Source: Linyphia triangularis (Eukaryota > Arthropoda > Arachnida > Araneae > Linyphiidae). Taken from it: a stretch of 64,000 nt of DNA. The stretch spans positions 496,001 through 560,000 of the forward strand of contig OZ021728.1 of assembly GCA_963978545.1 (NCBI GenBank), written 5' to 3'. The notes under the pieces were generated by a model. The model did not search any database. It was not told the DNA's origin and saw nothing but the letters and a program-made list of their open reading frames with translations. The position numbers and the translations under genes are program-made. Position 1 is the first letter of the stretch, and each line of letters begins with the position of its first letter. Shown in pieces: positions 22,614-35,004 of this stretch.

Positions 22614-22665
22614 TGAAAAATGGCGGGGAGGGGGAGGGTAGAGTGCGCAGTGTGACATGCGCAGG
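22614..22665 (+). promoter_or_regulatory. Candidate promoter: YY1-like and NRF1 half-sites
   Basis: AAAAATGGCGG at 22615-22625 matches the YY1 core, and two TGCGCA half-sites of NRF1 type follow at about 22644 and 22658 within a locally GC-rich, CpG-containing patch in an AT-rich region. Such clustering is typical of TATA-less housekeeping promoters. No exon could be tied to it. Inference only. Confidence 0.3.
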
Positions 22666-22859
22666 TGTTCCTCCCCCCCCCCCTTCTCCAGTTACTCGGA
22701 TGTTGCGAAGTTCCCCCTCTTTATGTCAATAATGCGATTCGGAATGGCAGTAGTTATGGATACTTCGAACAGCTACTTTAAAAAATTGCGCGTGAGTAAC
22801 ATTTTTGTTCTTACAATTTCTTCAAAATGCTTGCTATATTTTTGTTTATTCAGTAGTTT

Positions 22860-23230
22860 TGTTTGCAATTTTTTTTTTTACTTTGTTTGCGAATTCTAAA
22901 TAATATATATATATATATATATATTTTGCGGGCGAATTCTATATTTTATTTTGTGGGCGAATTCTATATTTTATTTTGTTTACGAAATCTATGTTTTATT
23001 TTACTCTTTATTTTTCTTTTTTTTTTAATTCTATATTTTATAGTTTCGTAAAATTTTAAAAAAAATTTGCATTCAAAGAAAGTATAAAACCGATTTATGT
23101 TTGCGATTTTTTACTTTTTTTTTTTGCGAATTCTATATTTGATTCTGTTTGCGAATTATTATATTTTGTTTGCGAATTCTGTATTTTATTTTGTGGGCTA
23201 ATTCTATATTTCATAAAAAGTTTGCACTCT
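22860..23230 (+). repeat. Degenerate tandem array, GCGAATTCTATATTTTATTT
   Basis: The phrase GCGAATTCTATATTTTATTT, or close variants, recurs at about 22880, 22930, 22957, 22980, 23115, 23150 and 23175, mixed with a (TA)n run at 22902-22924. It encodes nothing. Probably a diverged minisatellite of about 27 bp. Confidence 0.6.
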
Positions 23231-23555
23231 CGTAGCAAGTATAAAATTAATATTTTTCTTGCCTATTTTCGAACATACGTTTGGGAAGATTCGTTTTCTC
23301 CTTTATTAATCATTTTCTAATGTTTTTTGAAATGTGGTGTTATGGTTTTCATTCATTATAATTATGCGATACGCGCTGTTGAAATTTTTGAAATTGTGTG
23401 GTTTTGGAGGACAGGAATCTTCAAAAGTTTTATTATTAATTTTTTGCTGTACCCCATTTAATTCTTGTATAGCGAGAGCATATTGTTTTTACATTGGAAA
23501 AGTAATTTCTAAAATTAAAACCTTAAATCTCAGAACTTCTTAAAATCTTAGAACA

Positions 23556-23581
23556 GTTTTTTTTTTTTTTTTTTTTTTTTT
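23556..23581. repeat. Poly-T tract
   Basis: A run of about 26 T. No retroelement body could be connected with it. Confidence 0.8.
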
Positions 23582-23957
23582 GCGTACTATCGATTTGTAT
23601 TTATCGTTTACTGATATGCTATCCTGCCTTTTAAACTGGATAATTTTTTATGTTGGAATTCTAGCAACTGTTGCCGCGTTGCGTAAGAATAAAAAATATA
23701 TAATTCTTGAGAATTATTTGTTGTTCATCAATTGTTGTTCAATAATTTTGTTTTGATTTGAGACCAGCTGGGATTTTTGCTTTGCAAAGAAAGGTAAATG
23801 GAGAAAAAAAAATGTTCTTGTAGTAAATTTGAACAGATTTTGTTTTTTCTTGTTAAAATTATAGATTAAAAGTTTTTTTTTTTACATGCATTTCTAGTTG
23901 AGGTATTTTGGGGATAAGAATTTCTCTAAATAGCTAAGACAGTATCGTTTATTATGA

Positions 23958-24190
23958 GGGCCTTCTGGGAGGTCCTTCAAAGAGGAATTTACTCCATATT
24001 AGCTTCTCGGACTGGATGAAACCTTGAAAATGACGACCAGGCAACCCTACAATCAACACGGGAATGCATGTCACAAGCGTCATCGTAGATACTCATTTTC
24101 AAGAAGGGCTTATAGAGCTACGACTTCAATCGGGATTCGATCCCGGGACCTTTCGCATGCTAAGGAAAAACGCTCTAGCATTTCTCAAGC
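23958..24190 (-). mobile_element. tRNA-Ala-derived SINE
   Basis: On the minus strand: an A-box core TAGAGCG, an anticodon arm CTTAGCATGCG with the loop and AGC anticodon of tRNA-Ala, then a B box GGGATCGAATCCCG with a T-arm stem. The acceptor stem is not preserved and the T-arm runs into an unrelated body toward 23958, so this is a SINE rather than a functional tRNA. It is a different family from the SINE at 9018. Confidence 0.65.
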
Positions 24191-25199
24191 ATAAACGCTC
24201 TAGAGTAAACGCTATATAGCGTTTCTCACCCTATTTTTACTTGCTTATCCTTTATGTATAATTAGATTAGTGAAGGTTCTATCCCTCTCAACAGGTACTG
24301 GTGCATCCAGATAAAATATACACTCAAATTGAATTTAAAACATTAATTTCTTTAACTTTTAAAATAATTTCGGATTCAATTGCTTCAAAATGAAATATAA
24401 TGTTTTTTCTTTCATTTTCCCAAAAGAGCATTTACCTGCGGTTATTATTTTCATGATATGAGCATGCGTGTATTATTTTCATAAAATCATAAATTAAATA
24501 AAGAGCAAATTTACAAATTACCGATTGGGATTCGGTTTAAAAAAAAAAAAAAAAATTGCAATTTGGCAGCATTGTTAGCAGCCAGTATTGTCAATCTCAA
24601 CAAAATGGAAGTGTTGCGCATTTTTTCGCTCTGTTTCATTATATTTATTTGTTTGGACATTTTCATGGAACACTAGAACATTTTCAATCCTGATACAGGC
24701 TTGAAAATATTATCACGAAATATCCCAGTGAATCGAGGAATTTGGTTCACAGCGGATCGGCAAAATCGTTTGCTCTGGAATGTTCGGGTCAAAGAAAACG
24801 AAATATTTCAGATAAAAAGAACTTGCTTGATAAAGATACTTGCTGCCAAAAACTTTGTCACGTGATATTCGAAACGACATGTCGTATTCTAGAAAATGTC
24901 TAACTATAAGCCTCATTCTGTAACTTTTAAATTTTAACCGATAATTCTTGAAACTCTTTCCTGTTGAAAAAAAAAATGGTTTTTATCAGAATAAACAAAA
25001 GAGACGTCGTTAATTCACGTTTATTTTGAAACGCGTTTCTTATTTCAAGTTCCATAGAAAAGTACCACGCAGAAATCCTATTGTTGCTAAACACTTGCTC
25101 CCCAACAGCGCGACACATTCCCGAATCATGACTCATCCTTCCCACCCTACTTGCCCTTTCATGTCAACTACAAATCCTAGTTTTTTCTACTAAAGGGTT

Positions 25200-25640
25200 G
25201 CTTTTTTTAGGAACATCGCACACAATTTCATTACTATATTGACGTGGGTTGGTGCTATTTACCGGATTTTCATCATTCATTCAGAAAAAGTGGCGATTTT
25301 GGCGATGTATATTTTTCGATAATTCTTACATTATTCTTTCTTGCAACGGAGAATAAACAGTCGTTGATGGGCGATGCTTAACGAAAGAGAACTCCGTGTT
25401 AAACTTTTGACGTTTATATTGCATTTTTACGGGAATTTCGGAGGTGGATATACATAGAAAATCGTAAAAGGCATCAGAATAGATATTTTGAGTCGTTTTT
25501 CAGCAATTGCAGAAAAACAGGATTATTCATGATTTCAACCTTATATCCGCATATGCGCGATTTTGACGAAAACCTTAATGGTAAGTCCCATGGCCACCAC
25601 TAACCCGCACACTAAATTTTAACGTCATAAGTCAAATAAT
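25200..25640 (+). mobile_element. Copy of ACATCGCACA foldback MITE family
   Basis: Begins GGAACATCGCACACAATTTC and includes TTTTCATCATTCATTCAG and, near 25567, GACGAAAACCTTAATGGTA. The same landmarks occur at 35005-35575 and, inverted, at 40690-41115, which defines a dispersed family. The right half here is not an obvious inverted copy of the left half. Confidence 0.55.
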
Positions 25641-26092
25641 CGGGAGTTAAGCTGACCATCACGTACACATAGACAGACATTTTTTATGTATAACTTTTTT
25701 TTAAGTCCGGATGTTTCAAAACCTGGAGGAATGCCAAACAAAAAAATGATTTTTTTGTTCTTTTTGACCAAAAACAATACTTTCATTTCAACCTGTGGGT
25801 AATTGAAAGTAAAAAGTATTTCTTATAAAGTTAACTTTTGTAATGTTATTCATGTTTTGCCTATCTTGGTCAATTAATTTTACAAAAATATATATACATT
25901 TTTTATGAATTTTTTGAAGCTCAATTTCATGATGGATATAAATATTTTTAGTACTGTTGTCAAGATTTTTCCACTTTTGAATTGTTACAATGAAATGTAA
26001 GTTCAAAACCCATAAAAACAGTTTTTACTATGAATCCCTTCCATGCATTGTCACCTTTTACGGGCAATTACAACTTATTAAGAAAAGGTCCT

Positions 26093-26955
26093 ATACTAAA
26101 CTCCAACTTAACTTGACATCACTAGATCTTCACCGTGCTCATAGGTCCATTTTAGCGTCCTCATAGGTCCATTTACTCCTTTTGTTCTCTACATTCTGCT
26201 CCGCCAAAATGGATTAAATGAGCACTGTCACGATCTACCTTCTAAAGCATCTTCTCACTTTAGGCACCTCGAAAATAGGCTATTTTCGCGATTTTTTTTC
26301 GAGGATTTTTGCAAACTATTATGGGATAAAATGGATCCTATATAATAAACACATCTTTCAAGTACAAGAAAATTTTTATTTTTTTATTTTTTTGAACAAT
26401 TATTATAATAAAACAGTAGCATCGAAAAACCCGTGTAGAAATGTAATGTTGATGAAATTTCGGAAACTATCCGGCCGATTGTCATGAAATTTGAATGACA
26501 TATTCTTCATAGTTATGGCTATAGCGCATATCATCAGATTTTTGATATTCGCGAAAATAACAAAATGGCGCACGTTTTTCGAAAAAGTAAAAAAAAAAAC
26601 GCGTTTTTTTGCAGTTTTTTGTAAAAAAAAAAAATACTTCAAATCAAAATTTCCAAAATCTGATGATATGCGCTATAGCCATAACTATGAAGAATATGTC
26701 ATTCAAATTTCATGACAATCGGCCGGATAGTTTCCGAAATTTCATCAACATTACATTTCTACACGGGTTTTTCGATGCTACTGTTTTATTATAATAATTG
26801 TTCAAAAAAATAAAAAAAATGAAAAATGTTTCTTGTACTTGAAAGATGTGTTTATTATCCATTTTATCCCATAATTGTTTTCCTCGAAAAAAAAAATCGC
26901 GAAAATAGCCTATTTTCGAGGTGCCTATAAAGTGAGGCCTTTAGTTGGAGTTTAG
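26093..26955. mobile_element. CTATACTAAAC palindromic MITE, interrupted
   Basis: The left end CTATACTAAACTCCAACTTAAC at 26089 has its degenerate counterpart GTTGGAGTTTAG at about 26944. In between, CATAGGTCCATTT and CGCCAAAATGGATTAAAT match the complete copy at 41536-41775. The right arm is broken by the palindromic element 26242-26943, which is therefore the younger insertion. Confidence 0.6.
26242..26943. mobile_element. Palindromic foldback element, copy 1
   Basis: Arms of about 290 bp are inverted copies. They start CTTCTCACTTTAGGCACCTC on the left and end with its near-complement around 26935 on the right; both carry TATCATCAGATTTTTGA or its complement at the inner edge. The central 110-bp segment is asymmetric and A-rich (about 26548-26655). 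The related copy at 43216 has the same centre in the opposite orientation. The ORFs in it are mirror shadows (the same VLLMKFRKLSGRLS-type peptide on both strands) and not genes. Confidence 0.85.
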
Positions 26956-27129
26956 CCCAGTTCATTTCTATAAAACCTTCTTGAGATTTGGGCGAGTTGG
27001 TTTGATCACTGAATGAAACGTCATAAATTAAAAACTCGAAAATAGCGTTTAATCTTATATTTGAAAACGTCAATGTCTAAGCAGTTGCACCATTTGCAGT
27101 ATTTTGATTTTTTTTAAATTTTCATTTAT

Positions 27130-27350
27130 AAGCATTTAAATGAAAACAAATTATGCCCTTCAGTGATCTTCACCAAAGTCAAGGAGGTTTTCTACAAAGA
27201 TGTAACACAGCGAATCTTCTCCTTATTTCATTTCAAACTCTTCTTCAATCTGCAGTAATTATAAGTAACCAATTTGTTTCCTTTCATCTGATCGATCAAA
27301 CTTTAGGGGCTAACGTCACTAAACGTTTCTACGTTTTGGAATACTAATGA
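27130..27350 (+). mobile_element. Partial copy of GTGATC foldback MITE family
   Basis: AAATGAAAACAAATTATG, CAAAGTCAAGGAGGTTTTCT and TGTAACACAGCGAAT match the right arm of the family seen at 47375, 54705 and 59520. Only this arm is recognisable. Confidence 0.5.
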
Positions 27351-27889
27351 ACACCATTTCACTGATCATTGTTGAAAATATTTCCCGTTACCAAAATTAT
27401 TTTAATTCGAACAAAGAAAAGATAATTAAGCGTTGATTCGTAAATGTATTATGAAGAGTCAATTCAATGTTTCTTTGCGTAGTAACGCTGTACGTGGGAG
27501 AATTTAACCGATCATTGCCTTTCCTGTTGCCAAAATTGTTTTAATCGGGATAAATAAATTCAATAGAACCACTCGACTATTTTGTTCTTTTAATTTAAAT
27601 TATAATTTGCTTTTAAGAAAGTTTTAAAAATAAATAAAATAAACCGTTCTAAAAAAGTCAAATTATCGTGATTTTTCTAAAGACACGGATCATAAAGTAT
27701 TCATGCATTTAATGATAATGTAAAATTATTTTAAATAAATATTTTGTTCAGATATGCAATAAAGTTGGCAAAGGGGGGGGGGGGGGAATTGCGATCATTT
27801 CCTAGGTCGATTGTAAATGGCGTAAGTACCTTTTTTTTTTCTTTTTTTGATTTTCGAGGCTTCGCTGAGTTTTCCTTTATATATGTTAG

Positions 27890-28678
27890 TATTCTAGTTC
27901 GGATATTCACTGATGGAAGTAAACACGATAATGGCAATACAGGCAGTGGAGTAGTAATTGTAGCCCCCGATGGCGTTACAAAATTTAACAAGCGAAACCC
28001 AAATTTTTGTTCAGTTTTTAGATCTGAATTGATAGCCATCGGCGAAGCTCTACATTATATGATTTCTAATAATTTCTCCTGCGATATCTGGATTTTCTCG
28101 GACAGTAAGAGCTCCATTCAATTCTTAAGCAAATGGCGAAACATTACCGACAAACTCGGCATGTGAACAAACTAAAGATTTTCTCTTCGCATAATGTCAT
28201 CCATCTGCAGTGGATACCATTCCATGTAGACCTCTTCTTCAATGACGATAAATTGGCTAAGGAGGGCTCTGCTGTAACATCCGAAAATTGTGGTCATCTT
28301 ACGTTTAGGGAAATTTTCTCGAAGGTCAGAGCCGACAACAGCAAGACATGGAGGATTCCACCAACTCATGACTGGTATGAACAAAAACGTCCTGGGGCTG
28401 CCCTGGAGCCGAAGGGCGACAGGAAATTACAAACCACCATCACCAGACTCATCACCGGACATACTCGCACACTTGCATATGTTCAGGGACAAAAGGCTGT
28501 GTGCCTCAAGTGTGTTTCCCATCAAGCTTCACCGGACCATCTGCTTTCCTGTTTGAATTTGGAGAAGAGCGATCTCTTTAATAACCCTGCACTGGTTCGA
28601 GACTTTCTTTGGGCGTACGGTCTCTTGGACTTGGTCTAGACTTGTTCTAGATCAAGTGGAATAAGAAACAATAACAAC
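27890..28678 (+). pseudogene. Non-LTR retrotransposon 3' end: RNase H domain and C-terminal tail
   Basis: The frame from about 27890 reads RIFTDGSKHDNGNTGSGVVI (first catalytic Asp), SVFRSELIAIGEALHYMI (Glu) and IWIFSDSKSSIQFLSKW (second Asp). After a frameshift near 28155 it continues VIHLQWIPFHVDLF, NDDKLAKEGS (the ADxLAKEGS position, shortened), HDWYEQKRPGAALEP, ITRLITGHTRTLAY, CLKCVSHQASPDHLLSC and VRDFLWAYGLLDLV-stop at 28639. This is the RNase H plus C-terminal tail of a Jockey/I-type LINE of the sort common in spiders. A CAATAACAAC tail at 28662 marks the element end. It is 5'-truncated, with one frameshift, and dead. Confidence 0.85.
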
Positions 28679-29047
28679 AGTATTCTAAATTTTATAATTC
28701 TAGCCCCGATATTCGAATTGAGATTCAAACTTTTCGAACATTGCCCCCTTCTGGGGATTCGGAGGGGGAAATCTGGATTTTTATATTTTTTCTTTTTCCT
28801 TACAAGCATACCAATTTTCATATCTATTTAGTTATTGATGATCATTGAGTGAGTGGCTCTTAAAACATGTCGTTTTGGAATTTGGTTTTCCAACATAATT
28901 GGAGACTTGTTACTAAAAAGTGGCTCTACGTGAATGTGAGAGTGGTTTCCAGTAAAAGATTGGCAAGTGAAACGTTCTTCTAAATTGTACGAAACCAAGT
29001 TTATAATACAAATCTTCACTCCACCGGAAAACATGTCGCAACATTTG

Positions 29048-29461
29048 CAGGGTTCCCACGGTCATTGAAAGTCATTAAAAGTGCTTAATATTTTCGAACT
29101 TATTTTCAAGGCCTTGAAAGTGCTTGAAAATGCTTAGAGGTGCTTAAAAGTGCTTGAAAATGCTTAGAGGTCCTTAAAAGTCTTTAATTTTTGCAGATGT
29201 TATGTATCCAACTGCAAAATTTATAAAAATACAACTCGGACTTGCTATTCCCGAGTGACTGCCATTTATTCGCACCAACATATTTGTATTATGTATTCAC
29301 CAACTTGTAACTTTTTTGGTAGAATAAACTTCATTAAAAATTTATATATAGACATGATGCCTGAAAACAAATTTTCAACGGTCCTTAAAATCGTTATTTA
29401 GGTGCTTAAAAGTCATTAACAAGTCATTGATTTTCATTCTGTGGTTTGAGTGGGAACCCTG
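29048..29461. mobile_element. CAGGGTTCCCAC-family element, simple copy with 5-bp TSD
   Basis: CAGGGTTCCCACGGTCATTG at 29048 and GAGTGGGAACCCTG at 29461, flanked by ATTTG on both sides (29043-29047 and 29462-29466). 414 bp, non-coding. This single copy shows the basic size of the family and supports a 5-bp rather than an 8-bp target duplication. Confidence 0.8.
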
Positions 29462-29509
29462 ATTTGCCTCAATTAAGATGTTTAATGTTGGTAGACCTCG
29501 AAATACGAA

Positions 29510-29680
29510 ATTTAGGGAGGATTAAATTTAGGGAGGATTAAATTTAGGGAGGATTAAATTTAGGGAGGATTAAATCTAGGGAGGATTAAATCTAGGGAGG
29601 ATTAAATCTAGGGAGAATTAAATTTAGGGAGGATTAAATCTAGGGAGGATTAAAGTTAGGGAGGATTAAATCTAGGGAGG
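29510..29680 (+). repeat. 16-bp minisatellite, about 10 units
   Basis: The unit TAAATTTAGGGAGGAT is repeated about ten times with T/C and A/G variants (AAATCTAGGG, GAGAATT). The TTAGGG inside the unit is coincidental: the period is 16 and there is no telomeric hexamer array. Confidence 0.92.
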
Positions 29681-30085
29681 CGCCCGCATTCTTTCCCGGT
29701 AAATCGGTTGTGCCGCGATGTGCATAATGCGATGTGATATATGTTTGATTAATATAGTAATGTATGCAGTGGAAGAAGTGGTGAAAAAAAAGTGGGGGTC
29801 GTCCCTTGGTGCCAACCCCCCCCCCCCCCAACGATAAATTTTGTAATTTCGTAACTTATAATAAAAAAATTAACTAAAAAATGTATACTTCCTAGCATTA
29901 AACGAGAGTCCAAAATGTATTGTTATTTTAAAGAATATTCGGCAACTTAATTTTTTTACTTGAAAGTAAGAAATAAAGTGAAGTAATAATGTAATGTTAT
30001 ATACATAACTGTTTATTTAGATTTAACTAATACTTATAAATGTGCATACTTTCATAAAATTAAATTAATAGAGAATTCTAAAAAG

Positions 30086-30086
<1 letters not shown>

Positions 30087-30113
<27 letters not shown>
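30087..30113. repeat. Poly-T tract
   Basis: About 27 T in a row within an AT-rich stretch (29830-30640) that shows no gene. Confidence 0.8.
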
Positions 30114-30116
<3 letters not shown>

Positions 30117-30741
30117 AGCTCGTATTTAAAACAAGAATAGAAATTTAACTTAAAAGAAAGTTCCTCCAAAGTTAAAAGTTGACCAAATGTAACTGTATTT
30201 GTTTGTAAAAATATTATATCTATACTAAGTAGTATAATACATTTTTATATGATATATCTACACCCTAAATAGTTTTAAAAGTTTTCAAATGTAAAAATAA
30301 ATAACTTTTTCTCTGTGTCACTACATTTAAATGTTAATGTCATTTTTCATTAGTAGTGTTTAGGCGGATTGAGTGCTTTTATAAGTGGAGGGATGGATTT
30401 CAGAAGTGGGGGGACGCATGGGTATTTTCTTGAAAAGCTGGGGGGGGGGGGGATGCGTCACCCACTGTGTCTACCCATACTTCTACCACTGAATGTATCA
30501 CAAGAATGTTACTTTATAAACAGAAATGCAGAATGAGTGGCACCGTGATGTCAGGAGAGGATGATAATGTGCAGAGATAAGTGCTTTTTGTCTCTTCCGA
30601 TAACAGATTCAAGTTTTACACAAGTGATAATCAACTGTTATTTTGTGCTCGCACCTTACTCAGTGGAATTTTAGAATGTTCATTATATCCTTTGTATTAA
30701 CTTACTGTCCTCAAGAAACTTACACTGTCATCGTATCTGTG

Positions 30742-30796
30742 GTTGGTTGTATTCAGATTATCTGGCGCCGTCAGCTACACGAGGGCGCGCCGAAAC
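30742..30796 (-). mobile_element. Split SINE, tail part
   Basis: GTTGGTTGTATTCAG..CTGGCGCCGTCAGC is the reverse-oriented SINE tail. It stops at CGCCGAAAC (30788-30796), where the large element 30797-39476 is inserted. Its left target duplication CATCGTATCTGTG is at 30729-30741. Confidence 0.88.
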
Positions 30797-31010
30797 GTGT
30801 ATACCGAGTGGACCGAATTTTTTTCGACCGAACGGAGCTCGCCAGAATTTACTTGTTAGAAAAACGCTCATCAGAACAGGTTTTCATCAGAATGAATTTG
30901 GGCATACATAAAATGGTTAGAATGTTATTTCATTAGAATAGTTTGGACAGAATGGAAGTCACCAGAAGTTTTTTGGTCAGAAGTCTTTTCATTAGAAACT
31001 ATTCGTTAGA

Positions 31011-32270
31011 ATCTTACAAATTTGGCGAAACTTAATAGCTCGGAGGAGGTTTGGCGGTAAAAGTGGTCAGTGGGGGTTTAGTCGTGACCTTCAAGGACGT
31101 TTCAGAGGTCAGGGTTTAGTCAGCAGAGTGTTTTATTTCGGTAGTGTTATTTTACATACAGATTTTCAATTCGCCTTACTTTTCCTTTCGCACAGTCACG
31201 TTATTTTATTCTTGAATACTAACACATTTTTGTACGCATTCATGTTTTTCGGCATGCGTCAAGTTCGTATTCATTCCGAAAATACCATTTTAAATACAAT
31301 TATCGTTTTATATTTTATTTTACTTTTATTTGTGTTACCTTTTATTTGTGTTATTTGTGTGCTATATCGTTTTACTTTTATTTGTGTTCCATGTTATCAT
31401 TTTGTGCGTAAAATACTGGAAATATAATGATGCGAAAATAAAGTCATTCTTGATCTCTTTTGCAAGTGTAATAGTATAATCTTTTCTATTAGAATTCAAA
31501 TGAAGATACCATTATATTTAATATATTTAACATAAAACATTACAACATTACGAAAATTTTTGCATGACTTTAAATCCATAATTATGCCTTGGATATTATT
31601 TATATATTGTATCTTACAAAGCAAACATTATTTGATTATAAATATAATGAAACACTTTATATTATATGAAGTAGTTAACAAAATTTACAAACATTTACCA
31701 ATTTCAAATAATTATAAATTTTATTTACTATTTTTACTTGAAATTAATGGTAATTTGTACGATTATAACTTTAGTTATTAAATACAAATGAAAAAAATAT
31801 TATTTTATTAAAAGTGTTTGAAGTTTTTAATATTTTAAAATCTTTCTAATGCAACCATTGATTATAAAATTAAAAAAAAAAGCATACCAACATTTTATGG
31901 TATCGAGTATGTTATATAGTACCAAACTTTTGAAACTTTTTTTGATCTTTTACTAGCTTATTATTTTTGAAATTACACTTTCCAAAACTTTTTTTTTTTC
32001 GTTGTGCATAGATAACAAATACTCCTCAGTATTTAAAACTATTAAATTATTTATCCAAAAATATAAATGTTTAAAACTTTTTTACTTTTTTATTTTTCAG
32101 TTTTTCCAAATACATATATGTTTATATATAACGATTTCTTCCCAAAGATGCATAAAAAAAAAAAAAAAAAAAAAAAGTGGCATAAATAGAAAACTTGAAT
32201 GCATATATCTATTTAGTATATATTGTTGGGGGAAAAAAGTTGCATAAATAAAACGATTTTAAATATAAAA
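31011..32270. other. Interior of Mutator-like element, no gene seen
   Basis: 31020-31130 is GC-richer. The following ORF (31128-31427, 99 codons) is T-driven, hydrophobic and without recognisable motifs. The rest is strongly AT-rich. Confidence 0.5.
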
Positions 32271-32275
32271 CACAA

Positions 32276-33820
32276 ATGTCTATAAATTAAGAATTAATAA
32301 TAATTCAGTGTTGGTCTAAAATAACTTTGTAGTGGAGCAGCATAGACACATGAAATTTACATCAAAGACACATCTGTATGTAACATATTGAAATGCAAAA
32401 TGTACAGTGGGGGCATATGTAAAAGAATGGAGAACCATTAGTGTGCAGTTATACAAATGAATTTACATTAAAAATCACGCATCTCATATAGTTGACTTGG
32501 CTAGCCATTGACTTTTAGTGTGAGATATGATATCCTTTGTCATCAGTGTTTACATGGCAATGTATTCTCATACTTAACATGAATTTCTTGATGATTTCTA
32601 GTGACTAAATTGCTCACCCCACATTTTAAATTGTTTGCAAGTGATGGAAAGTTCCCAATACATTAAATCTTTACACAATGCATAATGTAGAAACAAGCGA
32701 CCCACGCATGTTTCATGAAGTTTGGATTAGAGGAGTAATCTAGCTTAGTCATAGGGGCGATATTCATATTTTTAATCGTTTATCCAAAGCAAAAGTGGGA
32801 TAAAATTTGCCATAAGTGTTAATAAACACGATTTAGAAACTGATGTTTCACAATCAAAGACTTGTCTAGATCAAGTTAACTTAGTTATAGTGAAAAAGTG
32901 GGATTTAATTACCTTTTATGATCTTGGGGAGCTTTTTAAATAAATACAACGTATTGAACATAAAGACAAAAACTCGTTTTCATCAAATCTTTTTTCTTGA
33001 ATTGGAATTTACCTTGAAATATTCACCTTTTTACAGATCCTCTGAAGTCCAATATTATTTCATGAGACTGAAAAAATAAGTTTCAGTACACAGCTGATGT
33101 TAAAAAGGATTTGGTCTTTAGGTGCAATAAAGTTAAATTGGTTCAATAAGCTCCTCAAGAGAGCAAAAAATAATTAATTCGACTTTTTCACTTTAATTAC
33201 GTTAACTTAATCTCTACAAGTCTTTAATGGTGAAATATCGGTTTCTAAATCGTGTTTATTGATACTTATGGCAAATTTTATCACGCTTTTGCTTTGGATA
33301 AACGATTAAAAAATATGAATATCGCCCCTATAAGTAAGCCAGATCACTCCTCTAATCCAAATGTCATCAAACGTGTGGAATGCTTCTAGATAATGCATTG
33401 TGTAAAGATTGAATGCATTGGGAACTTTACATCACTTGCAAATAGTTCAAAATGTAGGACGAACAATTTATCCACTAGAATTCATCAAGAAACTCACGTT
33501 AAGTATGAGAATACAGAGCAAGTAGGCACTGATGACAGAGGATATCATATCTCACACTAAAAGACAACGGCTAGTCAAGTCAACTTAATAAGTTGCGTGA
33601 TTTTTAATGTAAATGCATCTGTATTAGTGCACACTAATGATACTCCATTCTTTTGCCTATTCCCCACACTATACACTTTGCATTTCAATTTGCGGCTGAG
33701 TTGTTTTACTTATCGATATGTTACATAAAAGTGTCTCTTTGATGTGAATTTCATGTATCTATGCTCCTCCACTGAGAAATTATTAGAGAAAAACTTAATT
33801 ATCCTTAATTTATAGACATG
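32276..33820. mobile_element. Large foldback element, arms about 750 bp
   Basis: GTCTATAAATTAAG (32277) to GTGTTAATAAACACGATTTAG and beyond is mirrored, in reverse complement, from about 33050 to CTTAATTTATAGAC (about 33819). Shared blocks include AGTGGAGCAGCATAGACACA / ATCTATGCTCCTCCACT, GTGTGAGATATGATATCCT and ATCCAAAGCAAAAG. Identity is roughly 80-85 percent by eye, with almost no spacer (centre near 33050). No ORF. It sits inside the Mutator-like element. Confidence 0.82.
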
Positions 33821-35004
33821 AGTATAGTTAAAACGCCTGGACATTCTTAATGTTGTCGAAATTAGAAAGCCGTGTGAATGAGATATGCGTTTTTGAAGTT
33901 TAGTTACAGTTAACAAGTATGTTTAAGGAAAAATAAGTAAAAAAATATATACTTTTAAGAGTATAAATACTTTTGTATCAGTTTTATTAATTGGTAAGAA
34001 ATGTTGGAATATTATATTTAAATTATGAAACAGAATTTGATTTTTTTTTTAAGGTATCGGACACATTTAATGTAATTTTTTTCTATATTGTAATAAATAT
34101 TTCTCTACTCTTAGACTTTAGTTACGTGCTGCTTCCAAAATATTAATACATCCAATCATGATGTAGAATGTTGTAAATCGGCCTTTGTTACAGTTATTGG
34201 CTAATCTCGTCCAAAGCTGGATAAAGTATAATGGAAGATTTGAAATGTTGATGCACTATTTTAAAATTGAAATATTTCATTTATAAGAATGGATGGAAGA
34301 AAAAAATATATGTTTTTGACATATTTATTTAAACGAAAAAAAAAAAAAATTATCGTGTTATTTGGAACGATGTTCGAGTTTTGGTTAAATTTGTCCAATT
34401 TTCGAGAAACCTTGGTTACGACATTTTCCAATTGCTGTGTTACCTGAGATTGCTAAATATGAAACAAATATTTAATTTTCTCATTTAGATAATGTAGTCA
34501 AGGAAAATTGCTCTTTTTTCCTTCCGTGGTAGTGACAGAGAATTAAATACAATTTTTAGTTCAAGCTTACAAATTTATAATCAGTCGAATAATTTTTGTT
34601 TAGATTCAAAGCAAGGATTGGCGGCTTAGAAAAGTGGTATAGGGAGATTTAACATGTACTTCGTGAAGTAATAGTACAAGACAAGAAGTTTGCCCCTGAA
34701 TATGTACAACAATCAGGAGGTCTGACTGTGACTACTTATTTCGTCTTTACTTTTATTTTTCTATATTTTATCCTTCTCTTTATGCCCTATTAATAAGGAT
34801 TTTTCAAAAGTGGCTTAACATTCGAATTCCTTCTGAACAAGAGGAAATATATCGTGAAGCTGTGTGAGGATGAACTTTTCTACAAACTAAAAATTTTCAT
34901 TCTAAAAACTGTTAAGCAAAAAACTTGTTTCTTAGAACATGACAGTTCAAATTACTTCCGATAAATATTTTAGAATTTTTTTTATACATATTAAAAGAAA
35001 TTAA

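Noticed and set aside
24131..24190. Functional tRNA-Ala gene on the minus strand
   Set aside because: The anticodon arm and B box look good, but the acceptor stem is absent and a SINE-type body follows directly.
26218..26794. Overlapping ORFs of 61-89 codons on both strands
   Set aside because: They are mirror images produced by the palindromic element; the same peptide appears on both strands.
29510..29680. TTAGGG-containing array as interstitial telomere
   Set aside because: The period is 16 bp with GGATTAAAT between; arthropod telomeres are simple TTAGG arrays.
31128..31427. 99-codon hydrophobic ORF as a membrane protein
   Set aside because: T-rich composition forces Phe/Leu/Ile/Val codons; no start context, motif or neighbours support it.
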